A DNA stretch of 64,000 nucleotides, from positions 277,034 through 341,033 of the forward strand of contig DJGV01000010.1 of the NCBI GenBank assembly GCA_002432805.1, read 5' to 3'. Positions 8,080 to 15,992 of this stretch are shown one piece after another. The stretch comes from Fervidobacterium sp. UBA5837. GTDB lineage: Bacteria; Thermotogota; Thermotogae; Thermotogales; Fervidobacteriaceae. The stretch's first letter is position 1, and the number at the start of each line of letters is the position of its first letter. Both the position numbers and the translations under genes were made by a program. The notes beneath the pieces were generated by a model that was not told where the DNA came from, ran no database searches, and saw only the letters and a list, made by a program, of their open reading frames with translations.

Positions 8080-10425
8080 ATGAAAATAACACAATTTTCC
8101 ATTACCCGCTACGGCCCATTGAACTTTCAAAGTACATATAAACTTGGAAACTTCAACATATTCTACGGTCCAAATGAAAGTGGCAAGACCCTTACAGTCG
8201 ATGCATTGATAAAATTACTATTTCAGGCAAACAATAAACAACTGATAAAAGACTTCGAAAAGATAGATAGAGTCGACGAAAAACCGGAAGGCTTCGTGGT
8301 TGTAGAAGACAACGGTAGAGAGTTAAAACTCCCGGAAAAGGTAAAGATAACGGAGCTACTGAAATTAAGTACAAGTGATTTTAGGAACATATTCATCATA
8401 AGAAGCAGTGATTTGAGTATGTCTAAAGAATTTGAATTCTACAACAGCCTTATCGATAAACTCACCGGTGTTCATGCGAGTAAGATCGAAAAAATCAAAG
8501 AAAACTTGTATGAAATCGGTGAAATAACGTCAACTGGTAGATTTCAAGATACGACCGGTAGAAAACTCAAGACAAGGCTTGAAAAAGCGCAAGACCTTAT
8601 CGAAAAGATAAAACAAATAATGGAAAGTTGGGGTGAGAAAGACGTTGCCCATCTCGAAAAAGAGCTAAAGACAGCATCACAAGAGAGAGAAAAACTTGAG
8701 GAAATGATTGAAAAATACGAAAAGGTAAGAAAATATATAACTTTCAAGAAGGCAAAAACTGCCATCGAAGAGTTAAAAAACAGCATAGAAAGACTCAAAC
8801 CACTGCAAAATTACACCGACCAAAGATACTACGAAATGAAAGAATTACTGAAAGCCAAGAGTGACCTTGAAACGCAGATAGCGGAATCGGAGAACAGATT
8901 GAACGAGCTGAAAATCGCTTTAGATGATGCAACCAAAGAAACGGAACAGCTCGAAAGACAAACAACGGAACTCAACGAGAAGAAGGAAATCATCGACGGA
9001 CAACTCCAACCTGCGATGTCGAAAATCCAAAAGCAACAAGAAGAATTTGAAAGCAAGCGTCGTTCACTCAAAATTATGCGAGACGTAAGCATTACAACTG
9101 CAATTCTTTTCACCATCTTGCTTGTAACATCCATCTTCCTACATTCAACACGCGGTGTGATCATCTCTACTGTACTACTTGTACTCTCCCTTGCTTTCTT
9201 ATTAACGAGTGCAACAAAGATGAAGAGAATTGAAAAAGGCATACAATCTGAGACAGAAGAACTTCGTACAATTGCAAACGGCCTAAACATACAATTCGAT
9301 ACCCTCGATAATTTGCAGCAAGAACTCATCAACTTCTCAACTACACTTAAAGATGCGGGAAAAAAATTGGAAGACGCAAAGATAAAGAAAGGTACAGTGG
9401 AAGGACAAATAAACGAATTGATAAATAGCATCACCATACACAAAGAAAAGCTTCAAGAGACTGTGAAAAGACTGAACGAAACGATGGAGCAACTCAAAAT
9501 TCAAACACCTGAGGAACTATCACAGAAGATAGAGGAAAGAAAACAGATAGAAAAAGTCAAAAACGATCAAATAGCCGTACTGAAAAACTTGCTGGGTGAC
9601 TCAGCTGGCACATTGGATGAGAATATGCAAGTGTGGAACCAAAGGATATCATCATACGTTGAAGATAGCGATGCAGAAGAACTCGACAAATTGGAAAGAG
9701 AATACAGCGACGAAAAACTTGAGAAATCCAGAAGAGAAAAGACTCAGATAGACGCCAAGATAAGAGAAGATGAAGAAAAGTTATCGAAATTGAAATTCGA
9801 TGTCCACGACGCATGCGTTAAAGCAAGAGAGATAATTGAAATAGAAGAATGGGAGTACGAGACGTACGAACAACTTGAATACGTGCAAACACAACTTCAA
9901 AAATTTGTAGACGATGCGTATCAACGGAGAGAAGATATCCTCTTTATAAGTGGAATACTTGACGAAATGATAAACGAAGAAAAGGCAAACATCAAACAAC
10001 TTATAGACGAGAACGAGATGCTCAACGATTCGTTCAGAAAAGTCACAGGTGGTGCATACCTAAAAGTCATGTACGATAGTAACACCATCAAAGTCCAGCT
10101 CTCGTCTGGAAAAATGCTCACCATCGACAAACTATCTTCTGGAACTTACGATCAACTTTATCTATGTATCAGATTGGCACTTGGAAAGAAGCTCTTCGAG
10201 CAAAGACAAGGTGACAAAACGGGATTTTTCATCTTAGACGACCCATTCGTCAAATCAGACATAGTTAGAATACAAAATCAGCTCGCACTACTAAAAGAAT
10301 TTACCGCAATGGGATGGCAGATCATATACTTCACATCAAAACAAGAAACCGTTGAATTACTCCAACAAGAGATAGATTCGGGGAACATCGAAAAGTTCAA
10401 CCTTCAACAAATACATCTTCAATGA
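8080..10425 (+). CDS. Rad50/SbcC-like coiled-coil ATPase with two membrane helices (YhaN type)
   Basis: ATG 8080 opens MKITQFSITRYGPLNF after a GGGGATGAG ribosome site (781 residues). Walker A is GPNESGKT near residue 30, and the ABC-type signature LSSGTYDQLYL and Walker B FFILDDPF lie near the C-terminus. Between them are two long Glu/Lys-rich coiled coils. Instead of a zinc-hook CxxC, the centre (about residues 336-378) holds two hydrophobic helices, ITTAILFTILLVTSIFL and GVIISTVLLVLSLAFLL. The two coils would therefore meet at the membrane, as in Bacillus YhaN. With the preceding phosphoesterase it probably processes DNA ends at or near the membrane (inference). Confidence 0.86.
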   Translation: MKITQFSITRYGPLNFQSTYKLGNFNIFYGPNESGKTLTVDALIKLLFQANNKQLIKDFEKIDRVDEKPEGFVVVEDNGRELKLPEKVKITELLKLSTSDFRNIFIIRSSDLSMSKEFEFYNSLIDKLTGVHASKIEKIKENLYEIGEITSTGRFQDTTGRKLKTRLEKAQDLIEKIKQIMESWGEKDVAHLEKELKTASQEREKLEEMIEKYEKVRKYITFKKAKTAIEELKNSIERLKPLQNYTDQRYYEMKELLKAKSDLETQIAESENRLNELKIALDDATKETEQLERQTTELNEKKEIIDGQLQPAMSKIQKQQEEFESKRRSLKIMRDVSITTAILFTILLVTSIFLHSTRGVIISTVLLVLSLAFLLTSATKMKRIEKGIQSETEELRTIANGLNIQFDTLDNLQQELINFSTTLKDAGKKLEDAKIKKGTVEGQINELINSITIHKEKLQETVKRLNETMEQLKIQTPEELSQKIEERKQIEKVKNDQIAVLKNLLGDSAGTLDENMQVWNQRISSYVEDSDAEELDKLEREYSDEKLEKSRREKTQIDAKIREDEEKLSKLKFDVHDACVKAREIIEIEEWEYETYEQLEYVQTQLQKFVDDAYQRREDILFISGILDEMINEEKANIKQLIDENEMLNDSFRKVTGGAYLKVMYDSNTIKVQLSSGKMLTIDKLSSGTYDQLYLCIRLALGKKLFEQRQGDKTGFFILDDPFVKSDIVRIQNQLALLKEFTAMGWQIIYFTSKQETVELLQQEIDSGNIEKFNLQQIHLQ

Positions 10426-10472
10426 AAAACCATACCCTTACTCTTTGAAAGATAGGAAAGATAAGAAAGATA

Positions 10473-10514
10473 AAAAAGGTATCACCAGCCAAGCTAAAAT
10501 GGTGATACCTTTTT
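10473..10514 (+). terminator. Rho-independent terminator of the sbcDC-like operon
   Basis: AAGGTATCACCA ending at 10486 pairs with TGGTGATACCTT starting at 10500, flanked by A and T runs. It is a strong intrinsic terminator 50 bases after the ATPase stop. Confidence 0.88.
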
Positions 10515-10916
10515 CTATTCCTACGTGTAAAACTCAACAAGAGAAAACCGCACATCCAAAAGCAGCCATGGAAAGTCTAAGAAGTTCAAAATGAGGGCAT
10601 CACGTTCATAGTATAAATTACTCACTTGCTCAAAAACTCTGACACGTCTTTTGAAATTTTGAAATTCTTTGCACCGAGAAGGAATTGGAGCTTTCCATAC
10701 TGTAGACTAGAATAGCATGATTTGTGCTATAATACTAAAAGCAACGAGAAAAAAATATCGTCCATTCCAATTTGTGTAAATTTGCATAAAAACCTGATAG
10801 GAAAATGTTGTTACAACTTTGATCTTTGAATAAGCTTTGTTGTGACTGCTGTGGTTGTAAATACAGTTGTGAATGCAAAAGATGAAAAATGAAAAAAGGG
10901 ATGGGGGGTAGCGCCC
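10515..10916. other. Gene-free 400-base stretch with one promoter-like element
   Basis: No open frame with coding character is seen on either strand. The only clear signal is the extended -10 TGCTATAAT at 10725-10733, about 190 bases before the MFS start. The resulting leader contains AT-rich sequence and a G-rich ribosome site (ATGGGGGGTAG) just before the start. I see no stable RNA gene or riboswitch core in it. Confidence 0.5.
10725..10733 (+). promoter_or_regulatory. Extended -10 promoter upstream of the MFS gene
   Basis: TGCTATAAT matches the TGnTATAAT form. No good -35 is present. It would give a leader of roughly 175 bases before ATG 10917. Confidence 0.5.
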
Positions 10917-12245
10917 ATGGATGAGACAAGTACACCTTTGAATAGAAAAAGAACCGTATTTTTTCTATTTCTCATGTTAGTCGTACTCAACGCAGACCAA
11001 ATGGTGATGAGCCCAGTTATTGGCTTGATCGAGAATGAATTCAACGTGACCGATTCTCATATAGGGCTGATTGGTGGTGTTTTCAGCATCGTTGGGGCAC
11101 TTGTGAGCCTTATCTGGGGATATTTCACCGATGTTTACAACAGGAAGTGGCTACTCATTGCATCGATTCTTGTTGGTGAGATTCCATGCTTGCTCTCTGC
11201 TACTGCTACATCGTTCGGTCAACTTTTCTTCTGGCGTGTTCTAACTGGAATAGGCATAGGTGCTGCATTCCCAATTTCATACTCTCTGGCTGGTGATATG
11301 TTTGGTCACAAAGAACGTGGTAAAGTCGTCTCCTTACTCGGATTAGCAACGACAGTTGGTGGTATCGTTGGCATGCTTGTTGCAGGATACACGGCGGGAT
11401 TTTTGGGTTGGCGGATACCATTTATATTAGTCTCGGCACCAAATCTCATATTAGTACCAATCATCATGAACGTACTTCAAGAACCAAAGAGAGGTGCACA
11501 CGAAGAAGGATTTGAACAAACTGAGGTACAGTACAAATACAAAGTCAAATTCTCCGATTATGGAAATCTCATAAAAGTAAGAACAAATCTCTTGCTCTTT
11601 TTCCAAGGTATATTCGGTACCATACCATGGGGTGCGATTCCATACTTCATGGTAGAGTTTTTTAGAAGAGAAAAGGAAATGGATTTGAATCAAGCAACTA
11701 CGATGTTCCTACTCTTCTCGCTTGGTAGCATTGCTGGCAACCTAATCGGTGGTTTCGTTGGCGAGAAATTGTACTCAAAGTCAAAGAGACTCGTACCTCT
11801 CATCTCAGCAATCACCACAATACTTGGCGTCTTTTTCACCGTATGGGCATTCAGATATCCCTACATACCAGGGCAATTCTCTTCGTTCATCCTACTTGGC
11901 ACGTTGGGATTTGTAGCGGCAATGCTTGATTCCTACACAGGTCCAAATGTCAAAATGATGCTCTTGAACGTCAATGAGCCGAAAGATAGAGGAAGGATCT
12001 TCTCCATATTCAACTTAACAGATTCAGTTGGAACCGGCATTGGAAAATTCATAGGCGGTGCACTTTCCGTTGCATTTGGTACATTGGGTAGCGCATTGGA
12101 AATTAGTGCCTATTTCTGGTTTGCGTGCGGATTTCTGTTGATGCTTGCTTCTTGGTACTTCGAAATGGAAGTTGACAAACTCAACAAGAAGATGAGAGAA
12201 TTGGCAGAAATAGAAGAACTAGAAGAAAAGGAAGAAAAGACGTAG
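10917..12245 (+). CDS. MFS transporter
   Basis: The 442-residue, 12-helix permease begins with RTVFFLFLMLVVLNADQ. It has the MFS loop 2-3 motif as GYFTDVYNRKWLL and, after helix 4, AAFPISYSLAGDMFGHKERGK, typical of the sugar-phosphate/spinster-like branch of major facilitators. A Glu-rich cytoplasmic tail closes the protein. The substrate is unknown; the proton- or solute-coupled mechanism is family knowledge. The gene stands alone, with its own leader upstream and a minus-strand tRNA directly downstream. Confidence 0.85.
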   Translation: MDETSTPLNRKRTVFFLFLMLVVLNADQMVMSPVIGLIENEFNVTDSHIGLIGGVFSIVGALVSLIWGYFTDVYNRKWLLIASILVGEIPCLLSATATSFGQLFFWRVLTGIGIGAAFPISYSLAGDMFGHKERGKVVSLLGLATTVGGIVGMLVAGYTAGFLGWRIPFILVSAPNLILVPIIMNVLQEPKRGAHEEGFEQTEVQYKYKVKFSDYGNLIKVRTNLLLFFQGIFGTIPWGAIPYFMVEFFRREKEMDLNQATTMFLLFSLGSIAGNLIGGFVGEKLYSKSKRLVPLISAITTILGVFFTVWAFRYPYIPGQFSSFILLGTLGFVAAMLDSYTGPNVKMMLLNVNEPKDRGRIFSIFNLTDSVGTGIGKFIGGALSVAFGTLGSALEISAYFWFACGFLLMLASWYFEMEVDKLNKKMRELAEIEELEEKEEKT

Positions 12246-12269
12246 AAATGAATAGAGATGAATAAAAAA

Positions 12270-12359
12270 TGGCGGAGGCGGTGGGATTCGAACCCACACG
12301 GTGGTTTGACCACCACCGATTTTCAAGACCGGCTCCTTAGCCAGTTCGGACACACCTCC
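12270..12359 (-). tRNA. tRNA-Ser (UGA)
   Basis: Read on the minus strand the gene runs GGAGGTG...CGCCTCC with an encoded CCA. The anticodon loop is CTTGAAA, giving anticodon TGA. A long variable arm (GGTGGTGGTCAAACCACC) identifies a class II serine tRNA. GGTTCGAATCC is the T loop. Its 3' end lies 24 bases from the stop of the convergent MFS gene. Confidence 0.96.
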
Positions 12360-12373
12360 GTCCAGCGAGCTAA

Positions 12374-12402
12374 ATTATACAACCAAAGTAAGATTTCGTC
12401 AA
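12374..12402 (-). promoter_or_regulatory. Promoter of tRNA-Ser
   Basis: On the minus strand TTGACG (12402-12397), 17 bases, TATAAT (12379-12374). It lies 15 bases before the tRNA 5' end, a near-consensus sigma-70 type promoter. Confidence 0.85.
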
Positions 12403-12468
12403 GGACAAGAATGTTGTCCACATCGCGAAAATTGTAAATATGCAAACTAACTTGAGGAGGTTTTGCTG

Positions 12469-14487
12469 ATGGTCGAATTGAAGAACCTGCACGTATTTCT
12501 CAAAAGCAAAATCACAGGCAAAACGTTGTATGCACTTCCAAAGCAGTGGATTGAGCGCAGCTTTTCACAATACAGTGGAAAGCTTTCCATAAAAGATGGT
12601 TCCTACTTTGTAGACCCGTACGAGTACTTTTCGTTGGTTATAGAAAAAGTATTGCAAAATGATACTGGGGCTGACTATTCAAAATCACTTGCGCAACTCA
12701 AAGGCGAGAAAGATGCAAGCTGGCTTATGAGCTCAAAGATGTACGGTGCATTGCCAAGGGCGACAGTTGCATACAACCATAAAGGATTTGGTTCGTTTGA
12801 GCCAGAAGACATATTCGGCTATCGTGAGTCAGGAACGTTCTTAAAGATGATCTCATTGTTACCATATCTGAAAAATTTAGGCATCAACATTCTCTACATG
12901 CTCCCCATTTCCAAGATGAGCAACGTATTCAAAAAAGGGGAGATAGGCTCGCCTTATGCGGTGAAAAATCCAATAGAGCTTGACGATACATACGCAGATC
13001 CACTTTTAGAAGGTATAGATGTGCAAGAGCAGTTTAAGGCACTCGTCCAAGCAGCGCACCTACTTGGTATACGTATCGTACTCGACTTCATTCCGCGTAC
13101 TGCTGCGAGAGACAGTGATTTGATAAAGGAACATCCGGATTGGTTTTACTGGATAAAGATAGAAGAACTTGCAAGTTACAAGCCACCGTACGTACCAGAG
13201 CTACCATTCAAAATACCTGATCCGAACGATTTGGATATCATATATTCAAACGAAGAAGTCAAACGACATCTTGGCAAATTCACGTTATCTCCGGACAAAA
13301 TAGACCCAGAAAAATGGGAAAAGGTAAAAAACATGGGAGGCAGTATACTATCGAACATCGCCAAAGAATTTGGCATCATAACGCCTCCGGGCTTTTCAGA
13401 TTGGGTTAACGACCCGCAGCCTACATGGGATGATGCAACGTTCCTTAGACTCTATTTGGACCATCCAGCACTGAGCCAAAACTACATATCGAAAGACCAG
13501 CCGCCGTACGTGTTATTCGACGTGGTGAAATCGAGCAAATTCCCTGGCAATGAACCAAATATACCACTTTGGGAATACCTTTCGGACATAATACCAACGT
13601 ACCAACAAAGATACGGCATAGATGGTGCAAGAATTGACATGGGCCATGCACTACCATCGAAACTCCAAGACATGATCATCTCAAAAGCAAAGTCAAACGA
13701 CCCAGCGTTTGGTTTGATAGCTGAAGAACTCGAAATGAAAAACGATACGAAGGCAAAAAGCGAAGGGTACGAATGCATACTTGGTAACAGTTGGTACGCA
13801 GTTGCGAGGGCAAGAGAATTCTACAAATTCATAGAAGAGACTGTACCAAATCTTGTCGTGCCATTCGTTGCATCTTGCGAGACGCCAGACACCCCGAGAA
13901 TTGTTTACCGTGAGAATGGCAACAAACTGAAATATCTCGCACCAGCACTACTTTATTTGGCGCCTAATGCGATACCGTACATAAACAGCGGTCAAGAGAT
14001 CGAAGAAATTCAGCCGATGAATCTCGGCCTCGACAACACAATATACGGTAAGACAGTATTACCTCCGAATGATCAATTCTACGGCAAACTTGCGTTTTTC
14101 GACTACTATGCCATGCACTGGAGCAACGCAGATGACAACATGTACGATTATTTAAAATGGTTACTTGAAATGAGAGAAAGATTATCGGATTTCTACAACG
14201 GGGAATTCAGATACGTGTATTTAAACTACCAAGATGGACTAACTGCAAATTACAGTTTTTGGAATGGAAACAAAGGGACGATAATCTTGGGCAATCTCAA
14301 CCTTGCACAAGAGAGATATGCAGAGATATTCATAAACGAAACGGCAGGCAAAGGAGTAAAAGTTGAGAACGTCACATCCATAAACAGATATGGCAAAAAA
14401 AGATTACCACTAAGCGAGATAAACGTCGTACCAGTCACCCTAATGCCCGGCGACTTTTCCATCATCCTCATCAACCATGATATATAA
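12469..14487 (+). CDS. Divergent GH13 (alpha-amylase superfamily) enzyme
   Basis: ATG 12469 has AGGAGG eight bases upstream; a TTG two codons earlier is less likely. The 672-residue protein has a TIM-barrel order typical of GH13: LGINILYMLPIS, then region I as IVLDFIPRTAARDSDLIKEH, region II GIDGARIDMGHA with the likely nucleophile Asp, region III AEELEM with the likely acid Glu, and region IV CETPDTPR in place of NHD. Region I followed by EHPDWFYW, and the TPD in region IV, recall the GlgE (maltosyltransferase) branch. It probably acts on alpha-glucans in the cytoplasm, as no signal peptide is seen. Its exact activity cannot be assigned. Confidence 0.72.
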   Translation: MVELKNLHVFLKSKITGKTLYALPKQWIERSFSQYSGKLSIKDGSYFVDPYEYFSLVIEKVLQNDTGADYSKSLAQLKGEKDASWLMSSKMYGALPRATVAYNHKGFGSFEPEDIFGYRESGTFLKMISLLPYLKNLGINILYMLPISKMSNVFKKGEIGSPYAVKNPIELDDTYADPLLEGIDVQEQFKALVQAAHLLGIRIVLDFIPRTAARDSDLIKEHPDWFYWIKIEELASYKPPYVPELPFKIPDPNDLDIIYSNEEVKRHLGKFTLSPDKIDPEKWEKVKNMGGSILSNIAKEFGIITPPGFSDWVNDPQPTWDDATFLRLYLDHPALSQNYISKDQPPYVLFDVVKSSKFPGNEPNIPLWEYLSDIIPTYQQRYGIDGARIDMGHALPSKLQDMIISKAKSNDPAFGLIAEELEMKNDTKAKSEGYECILGNSWYAVARAREFYKFIEETVPNLVVPFVASCETPDTPRIVYRENGNKLKYLAPALLYLAPNAIPYINSGQEIEEIQPMNLGLDNTIYGKTVLPPNDQFYGKLAFFDYYAMHWSNADDNMYDYLKWLLEMRERLSDFYNGEFRYVYLNYQDGLTANYSFWNGNKGTIILGNLNLAQERYAEIFINETAGKGVKVENVTSINRYGKKRLPLSEINVVPVTLMPGDFSIILINHDI

Positions 14488-14531
14488 CGTGATGTATAAA
14501 TGGGGAATATGCTCTTTTTTGCGAAAAATAC

Positions 14532-14560
14532 TTGACAGAACCACACTTACATAGTAAAAT
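14532..14560 (+). promoter_or_regulatory. Promoter of the tRNA-Val/tRNA-Gln unit
   Basis: TTGACA at 14532-14537, 17 bases, TAAAAT at 14555-14560, followed after 34 bases by tRNA-Val. The -35 is consensus and the spacing optimal. Confidence 0.85.
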
Positions 14561-14594
14561 GTTAATCGCTTGGCAATAAGTCCGAGCGCACAGT

Positions 14595-14669
14595 GGGTGC
14601 GTAGCTCAGTGGGAGAGCGCTTCCTTGACGCGGAAGAGGCCGTAGGTTCAATCCCTGCCGCACCCACCA
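14595..14669 (+). tRNA. tRNA-Val (GAC)
   Basis: The acceptor arms GGGTGCG and CGCACCC pair fully; the D arm carries GTAGCTCAGT. The anticodon stem CTTCC/GGAAG encloses loop TTGACGC with anticodon GAC. The T loop is GGTTCAATCC, and CCA is encoded. It is followed 108 bases later by tRNA-Gln in the same transcription unit. Confidence 0.96.
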
Positions 14670-14777
14670 GTTTTTTTGAAATTACTTAACTGTTCGTACC
14701 TTTCATCTGTTTTGAGTAACGGAGTAAAGAATTTAGGCGCTTAAGCTCTTGCAACTGCCTTCTGAAAGTTGTCAAGT

Positions 14778-14852
14778 TGGGGTGTCGTCTAATTGGCAGG
14801 ACACTGGACTTTGGCTCCAGCAGTGTAGGTTCGAGTCCTACCGCCCCAGCCA
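14778..14852 (+). tRNA. tRNA-Gln (UUG)
   Basis: TGGGGTG pairs with CGCCCCA. The anticodon stem CTGGA/TCCAG holds loop CTTTGGC, giving anticodon TTG. GGTTCGAGTCC is the T loop and CCA is encoded. The first T-A pair is typical of glutamine tRNAs. Confidence 0.96.
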
Positions 14853-14878
14853 GCAGAAAACAGATTCAATCTACCGAT

Positions 14879-14910
14879 ATGATGGGCGCGTTATGCGCCC
14901 ATCATTTTGG
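14879..14910 (+). terminator. Terminator of the tRNA-Val/Gln unit
   Basis: ATGATGGGCGC (14879-14889) pairs with GCGCCCATCAT (14895-14905) around GTTAT, followed by TTTTGG. The 11-bp stem is strong; the T run is short. Confidence 0.8.
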
Positions 14911-14999
14911 ATTGTGTTTGTCCGAGTCTATTCGATTATTTCACCGTTGAATAATACGCCCGAAGTAGTGTCCGAAACATAAAATTCACGAGCGCTTTA

Positions 15000-15028
15000 T
15001 TGTTTTTTTGAAAAACTGCGGTTATAAT
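15000..15028 (+). promoter_or_regulatory. Promoter of the str/ribosomal protein operon
   Basis: TTGTTT at 15000-15005, 17 bases, TATAAT at 15023-15028, 35 bases before rpsL. The -10 is perfect. It is the only strong promoter seen ahead of the ribosomal cluster. Confidence 0.75.
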
Positions 15029-15063
15029 ATCTCACGAGTGTGTAGATTGAAGGGAGGGTTTAG

Positions 15064-15471
15064 ATGCCTACTATTAATCAGTTGGTTAAGTACGGAAGAG
15101 AAAAGGTCCAAGAAAAATCCAAATCACCAGCACTTGACGGTCATCCTCAGAGGCGTGGAGTCTGTGTCAGAGTCTCAACGATGACTCCGAAAAAGCCAAA
15201 CTCTGCTCTGAGGAAGATTGCAAAGGTAAGATTGAGCAACGGTACAGAAGTTACTGCGTATATTCCTGGTGTAGGACACAACTTACAAGAGCACTCTATC
15301 GTGCTTGTTAGAGGTGGAAGGGTAAAGGACTTACCAGGTGTCAGATACAAGATCATTCGCGGTACGCTTGACGCAGCAGGTGTTGAAAATAGGCGCCAAA
15401 GCAGAAGTAAGTATGGTGCAAAGAGACCAAAGGCTGGAGCAACAGCTGGCGGTGCAAAAGGTAAGAAGTAA
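15064..15471 (+). CDS. rpsL: 30S ribosomal protein S12
   Basis: The 135-residue protein begins MPTINQLV and carries the invariant decoding-centre loop TPKKPNSALRK and the second loop PGVRYKIIRG. S12 sits at the decoding site of the small subunit. The two lysines linked to streptomycin response (in KKPNS and near KDLPG) are wild type. GGGAGGG precedes the start, and it is the first gene of the long translation operon, with rpsG 12 bases after its stop. Confidence 0.98.
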   Translation: MPTINQLVKYGREKVQEKSKSPALDGHPQRRGVCVRVSTMTPKKPNSALRKIAKVRLSNGTEVTAYIPGVGHNLQEHSIVLVRGGRVKDLPGVRYKIIRGTLDAAGVENRRQSRSKYGAKRPKAGATAGGAKGKK

Positions 15472-15483
15472 GGAGGGAATCGA

Positions 15484-15951
15484 ATGAGGCGAAGAAGAGC
15501 CGAGGTTAGGGTTGTCCCACCAGATCCAGTGTACGGAGAAGTGCTCGTCACGAAGATGGTCAACAAAATCATGTGGGATGGAAAGAAATCAATTGCTCAG
15601 AAGATCGTTTATGGTACGATCGATATCCTGGGGCAGAAAACTGGTAAGAACGGCATAGACGTATTCAAGCAAGCAGTAGAGAATGTAAAGCCTCTCGTTG
15701 AAGTACGCCCAAGAAGGGTTGGCGGTGCGACTTACCAAGTCCCAGTTGAAGTCCAAGAGCCAAGGAAGACCACGCTTGCAATTAGATGGATCGTTGACAT
15801 AGCGAGGTCAAAAAAAGGCAAGCCATTACAAGAAAAACTTGCGGAAGAACTTTTGAATGCTTACAACAATACAGGAGCAGCTATAAAGAAGAGAGAAGAC
15901 GTCCACAAAATGGCAGAAGCCAACAGGGCGTTTGCACATTTCAGGTGGTAA
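15484..15951 (+). CDS. rpsG: 30S ribosomal protein S7
   Basis: The 155-residue protein has the S7 hallmark start MRRRRAEVR, the PDPVYG segment and VEVRPRRVGGATYQVPVEV. It ends with HKMAEANRAFAHFRW, the usual C-terminus. S7 organises the head of the 30S subunit and contacts mRNA and tRNA at the exit site. It follows rpsL with AAGGAGGG and precedes fusA by 41 bases, the classic str order. Confidence 0.98.
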   Translation: MRRRRAEVRVVPPDPVYGEVLVTKMVNKIMWDGKKSIAQKIVYGTIDILGQKTGKNGIDVFKQAVENVKPLVEVRPRRVGGATYQVPVEVQEPRKTTLAIRWIVDIARSKKGKPLQEKLAEELLNAYNNTGAAIKKREDVHKMAEANRAFAHFRW

Positions 15952-15992
15952 TAATCTTTACCTTTTAGTTCTACTTTTTTGAGGAGGAAATC

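Noticed and set aside
8829..9443. Long minus-strand ORF inside the SbcC-like gene
   Set aside because: Ser/Leu-rich antisense shadow of a coiled-coil gene, with no ribosome site and no recognisable domain.
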